The notes below the pieces were generated by a model. That model ran no database searches and was not told where the DNA came from. It saw only the letters and a program-made list of their open reading frames with translations. Shown in pieces: positions 34,391-42,073 of a stretch of DNA of 64,000 nt. Where the stretch lies: the NCBI RefSeq assembly GCF_025399835.1, contig NZ_JAODVR010000001.1, positions 310,001 to 374,000 of the forward strand, written 5' to 3'. A program made the position numbers and the translations under genes. This DNA comes from Haloarchaeobius sp. HME9146. Lineage in GTDB: Archaea > Halobacteriota > Halobacteria > Halobacteriales > Natrialbaceae. Each line of letters opens with the position of its first letter. The first letter of the stretch is position 1.

Positions 34391-35371
34391 ATGAACCTGT
34401 CCGACAGACCGCGTCGCCTGCGCGGCGACGGCGTCCGCGGGCTCGTCAGCGAGACCAGTCTCTCGGCGAGCGACCTCATCGCGCCCGTCTTCGTCGACGC
34501 GACGACCGATTCGAGGGTACCCATCCAGTCGATGCCCGGCCACGAGCGCGTGCCCATCGACGAGGCCGTCGCCCGCGTCGAAGAGGTGCTGGAGACGGGC
34601 GTCGAGGCCGTCATGCTGTTCGGCATCCCCGAGGAGAAGGACGAGCGCGGCTCGCGTGCCTGGGCCGCCAGCGGGGTCGTCCAGGAGGCCACTCGCCGAA
34701 TCACGGAGCAGACCGACGCCTACGTCATCACCGACGTCTGCCTCTGCGAGTACACCGACCACGGCCACTGCGGCGTCCTCGAAGAACACGCCCAGGCAGA
34801 GCCCGACCTCACCGTCGACAACGACGAGACGCTCCCCCTGCTCGGGAACATCGCGGTCTCGCACGCCCGCGCGGGAGCGGACATGGTGGCCCCCTCCGGC
34901 ATGATGGACGGGATGGTCGCGAGCATCCGCGAGGCACTCGACGAGGACGGCCACGAGAACGTCCCCATCATGAGCTACGCGGCGAAGTTCGAGTCCGCCT
35001 TCTACGGCCCGTTCCGCGACGCCGCCGACGGCGCGCCCGCCTTCGGCAACCGCCGGCACTACCAGATGGACCCCGCGAACCGCCGCGAGGCGATGCGGGA
35101 GGTCCAGCTCGACGTCGAACAGGGCGCGGACGTCCTGATGGTCAAGCCGGCCCTGCCGTACCTCGACATCGTGGCGGACGTGCGCCGCGAGTTCGACCAT
35201 CCCGTCGCGGCCTACAACGTCTCGGGCGAGTACGCGATGCTCCACGCCGCCGCCGAGAAGGGCTGGCTGGACCTCGACGCGGTCGCCCACGAGTCGCTCC
35301 TCTCCATCAAGCGCGCCGGCGCGGACCTCATCCTGACGTACTTCGCCGAGGATATCGCGGAAACCCTATAG
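34391..35371 (+). CDS. hemB: Porphobilinogen synthase (HemB)
   Basis: HemB condenses two 5-aminolevulinate molecules to porphobilinogen in the cytoplasm. The 326-residue product has both Schiff-base lysines, Lys199 in YAAKFESAFYGPFRD and Lys252 in VKPALPYLDIV. The zinc-type cysteine cluster is also present (VCLCEYTDHGHC; Cys117, 119, 127). ATG 34391 gives the usual start NLSDRPRRLR. Other tetrapyrrole genes in the window are hemL and hemC-cobA-hemD. Confidence 0.96.
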   Translation: MNLSDRPRRLRGDGVRGLVSETSLSASDLIAPVFVDATTDSRVPIQSMPGHERVPIDEAVARVEEVLETGVEAVMLFGIPEEKDERGSRAWAASGVVQEATRRITEQTDAYVITDVCLCEYTDHGHCGVLEEHAQAEPDLTVDNDETLPLLGNIAVSHARAGADMVAPSGMMDGMVASIREALDEDGHENVPIMSYAAKFESAFYGPFRDAADGAPAFGNRRHYQMDPANRREAMREVQLDVEQGADVLMVKPALPYLDIVADVRREFDHPVAAYNVSGEYAMLHAAAEKGWLDLDAVAHESLLSIKRAGADLILTYFAEDIAETL

Positions 35372-35461
35372 GTCGCCGCCTGCTTGCGGGTTAATCGGAC
35401 CATTCTCGAACGGCGGTCCACGGTACGTTGCGCATAACAATCAGAAAAATTCGTGATAGAT

Positions 35462-37231
35462 ATGCGTGTCATGGCACGAGAGACACACCGTCGGTGGGTT
35501 CTGCGCTCCCTGGCACTCGGTGCAGGCGTCACACTGGCCGGATGCAACACCAGCCAGCAGACGGAGACGGAGCCCGGGACGGAGACAGACACGCAGGAGC
35601 CGGGCACCGACACCGGGACCCAGACGCAGACCGACGAGGACAGGGCGGGCATCGTCGAGGACCTCACGTACCTCCCGGTTCGTGACGCCGCCTCGCCAGA
35701 CGAACTGGTCCAGACGCGGAAGGAGGCCGCACTGAAGCAGCTGTTCGCGGTCGACGAAGTGGCGACGCTGGTCGAGGACGCCGTCTCCTCCACGGCGTAC
35801 CACCGCATCTTCGAGGACGTCGACTTCGTGGAGATACTCGCCCCGCACGAGATGGACGTGCAGGGGTCGCTCGAATCCGGGCACACCATCGAGTACCGCG
35901 ACATCAAGCAGGTCCGGGGCCTCGTCCACCGCGAGACGGACGACCTGCTCGCCGTCGACGTCCGGACCCGTGAGCCACACACCATCGAACAGAACTACGA
36001 CAGCATGAACATGGCCACGGTGGAGGCCGCGATGGAGAACGACCAGATACAGCAGGCCCTGGAGGGCAAGGACTGGTTCGTCGCCGCCTCGGACTACTCC
36101 ATCATCACGGCGTACTCCGAGGAGTTCCCGATCGGGGTCGTCACGCCGGTCCTGTTCAACTGGAACAACGACGAGGGCGACCTGGTGGCCATCAGCGCGG
36201 CGGTGACGACCGGCGAGACGAACGAGGTTCTCAGCGTCCAGCGGCCGACGCGCGAGACGACGACCCCGCTGCCGAGACTCGTGGCAGATGCGAGGGGGAA
36301 CGACCCCGGCGAGTACGCGGAGGCCGAGATCGACCCGCCGGGCGACATGGAGCACGAGGACTGGGCCATCAACCGCCCGGCACAGACCATCGAACAGGAC
36401 GGCTGGACCGTCGAGTGGGAGAACACGCTCCACGACGCGTACCGCGTGATGGCCTCCTACAACGGCAAGCCGGTGTTCGGGTCCGAGACCAAGGTCCCCT
36501 GGATGTTCTCGGACTACGAACCGTTCGGGCTACAGGCCCCGGGCGTCCCGGAGGGACAGGCGAACTGGCACTTCTGGGACACCCTCGGGTTCACCGGCCC
36601 CGGCGTCATCGAGAAACACGACTTCGACGGCGGGTTCCGCATCCGCGGGAGCTACCACACCGGCTCGCTCGACCACTGGGAGTGGCGCTTCGGCCAGAAC
36701 TGGGGTCCGTACCGCTACCTCATCGACTGGAACTTCCACGACGACGGCGTGGTGACGGTCACGTCCCGGCACCCGACGACCGGCTTCCGGACGACCAACG
36801 GCTACCCGAAGTACACGTTCCACCTCTGCATCGAACCGGGGTACGAGGCCGCCACGATGGCGACCAGCGATGGGAGCGAGTGGTCAGCCGTCACCGAAGA
36901 GACTCGCGTCGACCGGGGCGACGTGGCGGCGTTCCGGGTCGAGCGACAGGATGGCCCGGAACGGCTCGTGTTCGAGCGCCCGGGCGACCGGAACTACCTG
37001 CTCCAGTACGACCCCGAACTCGTCGAGTACGACCAGACGCTCCAGGGCGTCGTCAAGGAGATGCTGGAACACCAGGAGTACCTCGACCCCGAGAACTACC
37101 TCCGCGGGAACTCGGTCGAGGGAGAGAAACCGCTGGTACGACTGTACTCCTCACGCGACACCGGGGCGGGGCTACACGCGACGACGAACCCGTTCATGTT
37201 CCGGTTCCGGATGCGCGCGGAGAACTACTGA
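35462..37231 (+). CDS. Tat lipoprotein resembling the copper amine oxidase catalytic domain, active-site motif altered
   Basis: The N-terminus (THRRWVLRSL, then LAGC with Cys28) is a Tat lipoprotein signal, followed by a Thr/Glu-rich linker. Residues about 310-589 follow the copper amine oxidase C-terminal domain: GWTVEWENTLHDAYRVMASYNGKPVFGSETKVPWM, then GPYRYLIDWNFHDDG. In true amine oxidases the second stretch holds T-x-x-N-Y-(D/E), whose Tyr becomes topaquinone; here it is N-W-G-P-Y417-R. The HxH copper site expected about 30 residues later is not seen (GYPKYTFHL). I infer a divergent, possibly non-amine-oxidising homologue. It is followed after 2 nt by a blue-copper lipoprotein gene. ATG 35471 is an alternative start. 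Confidence 0.6.
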   Translation: MRVMARETHRRWVLRSLALGAGVTLAGCNTSQQTETEPGTETDTQEPGTDTGTQTQTDEDRAGIVEDLTYLPVRDAASPDELVQTRKEAALKQLFAVDEVATLVEDAVSSTAYHRIFEDVDFVEILAPHEMDVQGSLESGHTIEYRDIKQVRGLVHRETDDLLAVDVRTREPHTIEQNYDSMNMATVEAAMENDQIQQALEGKDWFVAASDYSIITAYSEEFPIGVVTPVLFNWNNDEGDLVAISAAVTTGETNEVLSVQRPTRETTTPLPRLVADARGNDPGEYAEAEIDPPGDMEHEDWAINRPAQTIEQDGWTVEWENTLHDAYRVMASYNGKPVFGSETKVPWMFSDYEPFGLQAPGVPEGQANWHFWDTLGFTGPGVIEKHDFDGGFRIRGSYHTGSLDHWEWRFGQNWGPYRYLIDWNFHDDGVVTVTSRHPTTGFRTTNGYPKYTFHLCIEPGYEAATMATSDGSEWSAVTEETRVDRGDVAAFRVERQDGPERLVFERPGDRNYLLQYDPELVEYDQTLQGVVKEMLEHQEYLDPENYLRGNSVEGEKPLVRLYSSRDTGAGLHATTNPFMFRFRMRAENY

Positions 37232-37233
37232 CG

Positions 37234-37830
37234 ATGCGAGAGGACAGACAGTCACCGTCGAGGCGGGCCGCGCTGCGCCGTGTAGCCGGAATAGCGACCG
37301 GGACACTCCTTGCCGGGTGTCTCAGCGGTGAGGTCGGCACGACGGCGACGGAGTCGACGGACACCGAGACCGACCCAGCCACCGGTACGGGAACGATGAC
37401 GGGTACGACCACGCCGAGTGTCGACCATACCGTCGGGCTCTACACGGACCTCTACTTCGACCCCATCGGGCTCCATGTCGAGCCGGGCGATACGGTCGCC
37501 TTCGAGCTGGTCTCCGGCGCTCACTCGGCGACCGCGTACCACCCCGACAACGAGGCCGTCCTGGAGCGTCGCGTCCCACAGGACGCAAAAGCCTGGGACA
37601 CCGGCACCTGGAGCGAGACGGGGACTAGCAGGACGATCACGCTGGAAGCCGAGGGGACGCACGACTATTTCTGCATCCCACACAAGGGTGTGGAGATGGT
37701 CGGCCGCATCGTCGTCGGTAGTCCGGGCGGTCCGGCGACCGCCTCGGCGAACCCCGACGGGAAGCTCCCCGCGTCGGCCCGCATCGTCTCCGAGGGATCG
37801 GTTCCCTACGACGAGTGGGCGTCGGAGTAA
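37234..37830 (+). CDS. Blue copper (plastocyanin-like) Tat lipoprotein
   Basis: The 198-residue halocyanin-like protein begins with a Tat signal (SPSRRAALRRVAG) and lipobox LAGC (Cys29), then a Thr-rich linker. The cupredoxin domain (residues ~65-162) has type-1 copper ligands: a His in GAHSATAYH, then Cys147-x2-His150-x4-Met155 in YFCIPHKGVEM. It would be a membrane-anchored one-electron carrier outside the cell. It starts 2 nt after the amine-oxidase-like gene, so the pair is an operon and the proteins may work together. About 30 residues extend past the cupredoxin fold. Confidence 0.9.
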   Translation: MREDRQSPSRRAALRRVAGIATGTLLAGCLSGEVGTTATESTDTETDPATGTGTMTGTTTPSVDHTVGLYTDLYFDPIGLHVEPGDTVAFELVSGAHSATAYHPDNEAVLERRVPQDAKAWDTGTWSETGTSRTITLEAEGTHDYFCIPHKGVEMVGRIVVGSPGGPATASANPDGKLPASARIVSEGSVPYDEWASE

Positions 37831-37889
37831 GTCCTGCGGCGGCGCTCCCGGCGGGACAGCCACCACGGCGCGTGCAATCTTTGCCACCT

Positions 37890-37897
37890 ATATAATC
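37890..37897. promoter_or_regulatory. TATA-like element at the 5' edge of the amt1 control region
   Basis: TATATAAT lies 60 nt after the blue-copper gene and 340 nt before amt1. It could drive a long amt1 leader transcript or be part of the blue-copper terminator region. Confidence 0.25.
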
Positions 37898-37965
37898 GCA
37901 GTAGGGCGTCGACCCGGTCGTGCGCGACCATCTCGCATGGGACGGACCATCAGGGTTCTACATTG

Positions 37966-38086
37966 TGGACAGTCGTCCGGGAATAGGATGGACAGCTGCC
38001 CTGTTTCTGGACACTAAACAACCTTATATTGACTTCATTCGATTTTAATTTGGACATACGACCATTAGGCCCGAGAATTATGGACA
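37966..38086 (+). promoter_or_regulatory. Array of five TGGACA elements upstream of amt1
   Basis: TGGACA occurs at 37966, 37989, 38008, 38051 and 38081, all on the plus strand within 121 bp. Three are extended to TGGACA-x-(T/A)CG-x: 37966 (TGGACAGTCGTCC), 38051 (TGGACATACGACC) and 38081 (TGGACACTCGTC). One copy would rarely be expected by chance in a gap this size. This looks like a multi-site binding region for a nitrogen-responsive regulator. The factor is not known to me. Confidence 0.55.
38018..38061 (+). promoter_or_regulatory. 44-bp block shared with the amt2 upstream region
   Basis: This block aligns without gaps to 40201-40244. Identical parts are ACAACCTTA at the start, CGATT-x-TAATTTGGACA, and CGA at the end. 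It contains the TATA-like CTTATATT (38023-38030) and one TGGACA element. It is the best candidate for the core promoter and operator common to both ammonium transporter genes. Confidence 0.6.
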
Positions 38087-38152
38087 CTCGTCAACGCCAA
38101 CTACTAAATAGTAATCTCTCTACGCCATCGACCGGAGAAAACAGTCACAAAC

Positions 38153-38233
38153 ATGGTCGAAATAGCTGAAAACGTGGACGGTTGTATGGGTGTATCGGGT
38201 ATCGGTAACGGGTTCGGTGGGGTGAACTGCTGA
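38153..38233 (+). CDS. Short upstream ORF overlapping the amt1 start (26 codons)
   Basis: The frame MVEIAENVDGCMGVSGIGNG ends in VNC-stop with the stop TGA sharing its last base with the amt1 ATG (TGATG). A Shine-Dalgarno-like GGTGGGGTGA lies just before the overlap. Nothing in the peptide suggests a function. It may be a leader peptide that couples ribosomes into amt1. Whether it is translated is not known; amt2 has a similarly placed, unrelated ORF. Confidence 0.35.
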   Translation: MVEIAENVDGCMGVSGIGNGFGGVNC

Positions 38234-39657
38234 TGTTGCCGCTACAGGCGGATGCGGCGGCGATCGCGAACAGCATCAACTACGTGTGGATTCTCGTGGT
38301 GTCGTTCCTCATCTTCTTCATGCAGCCGGGCTTCGCGCTGCTGGAGGCGGGGCAGGTCCGCGCGAAGAACGTGGGTAACGTCCTGATGAAGAACATGACC
38401 GACTGGGGCCTGGGGGTCCTGGTCTACTTCATCGTGGGGGCGGGCGTCGCCGGCATCGTCGGCAGCCTGACTTCCTCGAGCGCACTCGACATCATGGGTG
38501 CGTTCTCGTACATCGGTGAACCCGGCGCGACCGGGTGGATCGACTGGGTGTTCGGCGCGGTGTTCGCCATGACGGCGGCCACCATCGTCTCCGGGGCAGT
38601 CGCGGAACGCATGGACTTCCGTGCGTACGTGGTCTTCGCCGGAGTCATCACGGGCATCATCTACCCGGTCGTCCAGGGCCTGACCTGGTCCGGCGGCCTC
38701 CTCGCCGGCTCGGGCTACCTCGGTAGCGCACTCGGCGTCGGCTACATGGACTTCGCCGGTGCGACCGTCGTCCACATGGTGGGCGGCATCGCGGGTCTCG
38801 TCGCCGCGAAGATGGTCGGCCCGCGCAAGGGTCGCTTCGACGAGGACGGTAACAGCCAGCCCATCCCGGGCCACTCGATGCTCCTTGCCGTGCTCGGCAC
38901 GCTCATCCTGGCCTTCGGCTGGTACGGCTTCAACGTCGGCACGCAGGCGACGGTCCTCGCCGCTGCCGACGACGGCTCGCTGACCTTCATGGGCGCTGCA
39001 CTGGGACGCGTCGTGCTCGTCACCACGCTCGGCATGGGTGCCGGCGCGGTGGCCGCGATGATCGTCTCGACGCAGTGGCAGGGCAAGCCCGACCCGCTCT
39101 GGATGGCGAACGGTCTGCTGGCCGGTCTCGTGGCGGTCACGGGTGCGGTCCCGCACGTCACCTGGTGGGGCGGCCTCATCCTCGGTGCACTCGGCGGCGC
39201 AATCGTGCTGCCGGCGTACCGCTGGACGGTCGACTCGCTGAAGATCGACGACGTCTGTGGTGTCTTCGCGGTCCACGGCGCGGCCGGCGCGCTGGGGACG
39301 GTCCTCATCCCGGTGTTCGGCGCGTCCAGCTCGGGCGCGGCCATCCTGGGTGACGGCTACGCCTTCATGGGCGTGACCCAGCTCGTCATGCAGGTCCTCG
39401 GCGTCGCAATCATCGCGCTGTGGACGGTCGCGGCGACCGCGGTCACGTTCAAGGTGCTCGACGCGGTGTTCGGACTCCGCGTCTCCGAAGAGGAGGAACT
39501 CGCCGGCCTCGACGCTGGCGAACACGGCATCTCGACGTACCCCGAGTTCGTCGGCGACACCGGTCCCGACTCCGCCCGCGCCACGCTGACCACGGACGGC
39601 GGTGTCCGCACGGACGGTGGCGCTGTCGCGGAATCCGGAGGTGAGACCGATGACTGA
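38233..39657 (+). CDS. amt1: Ammonium transporter (Amt)
   Basis: The 474-residue integral membrane channel for ammonium has about eleven hydrophobic segments. It carries the conserved pore pair His181 ([10 protein letters not shown]) and His348 ([11 protein letters not shown]) and the signature [12 protein letters not shown]. The cytoplasmic tail is long and acidic (residues ~425-474). The ATG overlaps the short upstream ORF. glnK1 starts inside its 3' end, 8 nt before the stop, so Amt and PII are made together as in bacterial amtB-glnK operons, where PII plugs the channel from the cytoplasm when nitrogen is plentiful. Confidence 0.95.
   Translation: MLPLQADAAAIANSINYVWILVVSFLIFFMQPGFALLEAGQVRAKNVGNVLMKNMTDWGLGVLVYFIVGAGVAGIVGSLTSSSALDIMGAFSYIGEPGATGWIDWVFGAVFAMTAATIVSGAVAERMDFRAYVVFAGVITGIIYPVVQGLTWSGGLLAGSGYLGSALGVGYMDFAGATVVHMVGGIAGLVAAKMVGPRKGRFDEDGNSQPIPGHSMLLAVLGTLILAFGWYGFNVGTQATVLAAADDGSLTFMGAALGRVVLVTTLGMGAGAVAAMIVSTQWQGKPDPLWMANGLLAGLVAVTGAVPHVTWWGGLILGALGGAIVLPAYRWTVDSLKIDDVCGVFAVHGAAGALGTVLIPVFGASSSGAAILGDGYAFMGVTQLVMQVLGVAIIALWTVAATAVTFKVLDAVFGLRVSEEEELAGLDAGEHGISTYPEFVGDTGPDSARATLTTDGGVRTDGGAVAESGGETDD
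39637..39644 (+). promoter_or_regulatory. Strong Shine-Dalgarno site for glnK1
   Basis: GGAGGTGA inside the end of amt1, 5 nt before the glnK1 ATG, is a full match to the 16S rRNA anti-SD. It is unusual in a window where most genes look leaderless, and it explains efficient re-initiation of glnK1. Confidence 0.65.
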
Positions 39658-40012
39658 TGCGGTCGACACCGACATCAAGATGGTCGTCGCTATCATCCGG
39701 CCCGACCGCCTGACCGACGTCAAGCGGGCGCTGGCCGAGACGGGCGCGCCGTCACTGACCGTGACGGACGTCTCCGGTCGTGGCTCCCAGCCCGCCAAGA
39801 AGAGTCAGTGGCGTGGCGAGGAGTACGTCGTCGACCTCCACCAGAAGGTCAAAGTCGAGTGCGTCGTGGCCGACATCCCGGCTGAGGACGTCGTCGACGC
39901 CATCTCGGAGGCCGCACACACTGGTGAGAAGGGTGACGGCAAGATATTCGTCCTTCCCGTCGAGGGTGCCTACCAGGTCCGCACCGGGAAGGAGGGGGTG
40001 GAAGCAGTCTAG
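39650..40012 (+). CDS. glnK1: PII nitrogen regulatory protein (GlnK)
   Basis: The 120-residue cytoplasmic trimeric sensor of 2-oxoglutarate and ATP/ADP has the PII core: [33 protein letters not shown], the T-loop with Tyr59 in [16 protein letters not shown], and the nucleotide-binding [15 protein letters not shown]. The T-loop is shorter and Lys/Gln-rich compared with the E. coli protein, as in other haloarchaeal GlnKs. It is the natural partner of Amt1. It is highly similar to the PII domain fused to Amt2. Confidence 0.95.
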   Translation: MTDAVDTDIKMVVAIIRPDRLTDVKRALAETGAPSLTVTDVSGRGSQPAKKSQWRGEEYVVDLHQKVKVECVVADIPAEDVVDAISEAAHTGEKGDGKIFVLPVEGAYQVRTGKEGVEAV

Positions 40013-40200
40013 GCGGCGACTGGCAGCAGGTGCCGCCCTCCCTGTGCCACTCCGTTTCCGACGTCGGTCCCCTTTGAACCATCGCAGGCAACGCACCGCG
40101 GCCAGCGCGCGACATGGTGTTCGGCTCCGGTGCACTCCTCCATTCTGACACGACAAACGTAGTGTTCTGTGGCAACATTTGTCCAGACAGTGGCAACAAT

Positions 40201-40244
40201 ACAACCTTAAACAACCCTTATCCGATTATAATTTGGACAGTCGA
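40201..40244 (+). promoter_or_regulatory. 44-bp promoter block of amt2, shared with amt1
   Basis: This block matches 38018-38061 in length and in both ends. It contains ATTATAATTTGGACAGTCGA with a TATA-like core and a TGGACA element at 40234-40239. An inverted copy (TGTCCA) lies at 40180-40185 and a direct repeat GTGGCAACA at 40169-40177 and 40190-40198 (21 bp apart, two helical turns). The whole gap 40013-40325 holds no gene other than the short ORF that follows. Confidence 0.6.
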
Positions 40245-40325
40245 ACTAATACGCACGATAAATTAGACACTTGCAGTGCGCACCTTTATGTGATAAAGCA
40301 CCGTGAGCGTTTAACCGAAGTGAGC

Positions 40326-40412
40326 ATGACGAAATTCACGAATTACAGCCACTCGGTGAACGAACGTCCAGCAAGTATTGACTCGACGACGGAGGGAGCA
40401 GTATGGTACTGA
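40326..40412 (+). CDS. Short upstream ORF overlapping the amt2 start (28 codons)
   Basis: The frame begins [20 protein letters not shown] and ends in AVWY-stop; the stop lies 10 nt inside amt2. A strong Shine-Dalgarno GGAGGGAG (40391-40398) precedes the amt2 ATG. The peptide has no similarity to the short ORF before amt1, but the position is the same. Possible roles are translational coupling or a chance open frame. Confidence 0.3.
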   Translation: MTKFTNYSHSVNERPASIDSTTEGAVWY

Positions 40413-42073
40413 CCCCCCTCCAGACCGACGTCGCCGCCCTCGCCGAAGGTATCAACCTGATGTGGGTGCTCGTCGTCACCTTCCTCATCTTCTTCATGCA
40501 CGCCGGCTTCGCCATGCTGGAGGCCGGGCAGGTGCGCTCGAAGAACGTCGCGAACCAGTTGACCAAGAACATGCTGACCTGGAGCGTCGGCGTGATGTTG
40601 TACTTCGCACTGGGTGCGGGTATCTCGACGCTCGTCGGACAGCTGACCGGTCCCGACCCGATGAACGTCGGCGGGGCGTTCGGCTACATCAACGGCGGCT
40701 CGGCCGGCTGGGTCAGCTGGCTGTTCGGCGCGGTGTTCGCCATGACGGCAGCGACCATCGTCTCCGGCGCGGTCGCGGGGCGTGCGAAGCTCCGTGCCTA
40801 CGTCGGCTACACCATCCTCCTCGCGGGCGTCATCTACCCCGTCGTGGTCGGGTTCACGTGGGGCGGCGGCATCCTCGCGCAACTCGGCTTCCACGACTTC
40901 GCGGGCGGCATGATCGTCCACGGGATGGGCGGCGTCGCCGGTCTCACCGCCGCGTGGGTCATCGGCCCGCGCATCGACCGCTACAACGCCGACGGCAGCA
41001 CGAACGTCATCCCGGGACACTCCCTGACGTTCGCCGTCCTCGGCACGCTCATCCTCGCGTTCGGCTGGTACGGCTTCAACGTCGGGACCGCCGCGACCGT
41101 GTTCTCACAGGAACAGGCCGATGCCGGCACCCTCGCCCTCGGTGCGTTCGATTACGTCGGGCGCGTCGCGCTCGTGACCACTCTCGGCATGACTTCGGGG
41201 GCCATCGGTGCGGCCGCCATCTCGCTCTACAAGACGCAGAAGGTCGACACCCTCTACGTCGCGAACGGCCTGCTCGCCGGTCTGGTGGGTATCACCGGCA
41301 TCGCCGACGCCATCGTCTGGCCCGGTGCCATCGCCGTCGGCCTCCTGGCCGGGGCACAGCTCCCCATCGTCTTCGAGTTCGTCGAGAAGCGCCTCAAGAT
41401 CGACGACGTGTGTGCGGTCTTCCCGGTCCACGGTTCGGCCGGTATCCTCGGCGCACTCGCGTTCCCGCTCGTCGCAGTCCCCGGTGCAGAAGCGAGCTTC
41501 GTCGCCCAGATCGCGGGCGTCGTACTCATCGTCGGCTGGACCGTCCTCGCGACGGCCCTCGTCTTCGGCGGTGCGAAGGCAATCGGTCAGGCTCGCGTCT
41601 CGGAAGCACACGAGCGTGAGGGCCTCGACGTCAGCGAACACGGCGTCGACACCTACCCCGAGTTCGGCCAGCCCGACGTGGTCACCGACGGCGGCATGGA
41701 CGTGTTCCGCACCGACGGCGGACACCCCGACGCCATCAAGATGGTCGTCGCGTACATCCGCCCGGACAAACTCGGTGACGTCAAGCAGTCCCTCGCGGCT
41801 GCCGGCGCGCCGTCGCTGACCGTGACGAACGTCTCCGGCCGCGGCTCCCAGCCCGCGAAGAAGGGCCAGTGGCGCGGCGAGGAGTACGTCGTCGACCTCC
41901 ACCAGAAGGTCAAGATCGAGACCGTCGTCGCCGACATCCCGGCCGACGACGTGGTCGAGGCCATCGCGGACGCGGCCCACACGGGCGAGAAGGGCGACGG
42001 GAAGATCTTCGTCACCCCCGTCGACGACGCCTACCAGGTCCGCACCGGCAACCGCGGCCCGGACGCGGTCTGA
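40403..42073 (+). CDS. amt2: Ammonium transporter fused to a C-terminal PII (GlnK) domain
   Basis: The 556-residue protein is a complete Amt channel (pore His173 in [10 protein letters not shown], His343 in [10 protein letters not shown]) whose cytoplasmic tail runs through [20 protein letters not shown] directly into a complete PII domain (~444-556: [21 protein letters not shown], Tyr495 in [20 protein letters not shown]). No stop or frame change separates the parts. Amt and PII are both trimers with PII docking on the cytoplasmic face, so the fusion is stoichiometrically and topologically sensible. The 3' end overlaps the antisense HEAT-protein gene by 43 bp. Internal initiation at Met432 is possible but has no Shine-Dalgarno. 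Confidence 0.93.
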   Translation: MVLTPLQTDVAALAEGINLMWVLVVTFLIFFMHAGFAMLEAGQVRSKNVANQLTKNMLTWSVGVMLYFALGAGISTLVGQLTGPDPMNVGGAFGYINGGSAGWVSWLFGAVFAMTAATIVSGAVAGRAKLRAYVGYTILLAGVIYPVVVGFTWGGGILAQLGFHDFAGGMIVHGMGGVAGLTAAWVIGPRIDRYNADGSTNVIPGHSLTFAVLGTLILAFGWYGFNVGTAATVFSQEQADAGTLALGAFDYVGRVALVTTLGMTSGAIGAAAISLYKTQKVDTLYVANGLLAGLVGITGIADAIVWPGAIAVGLLAGAQLPIVFEFVEKRLKIDDVCAVFPVHGSAGILGALAFPLVAVPGAEASFVAQIAGVVLIVGWTVLATALVFGGAKAIGQARVSEAHEREGLDVSEHGVDTYPEFGQPDVVTDGGMDVFRTDGGHPDAIKMVVAYIRPDKLGDVKQSLAAAGAPSLTVTNVSGRGSQPAKKGQWRGEEYVVDLHQKVKIETVVADIPADDVVEAIADAAHTGEKGDGKIFVTPVDDAYQVRTGNRGPDAV

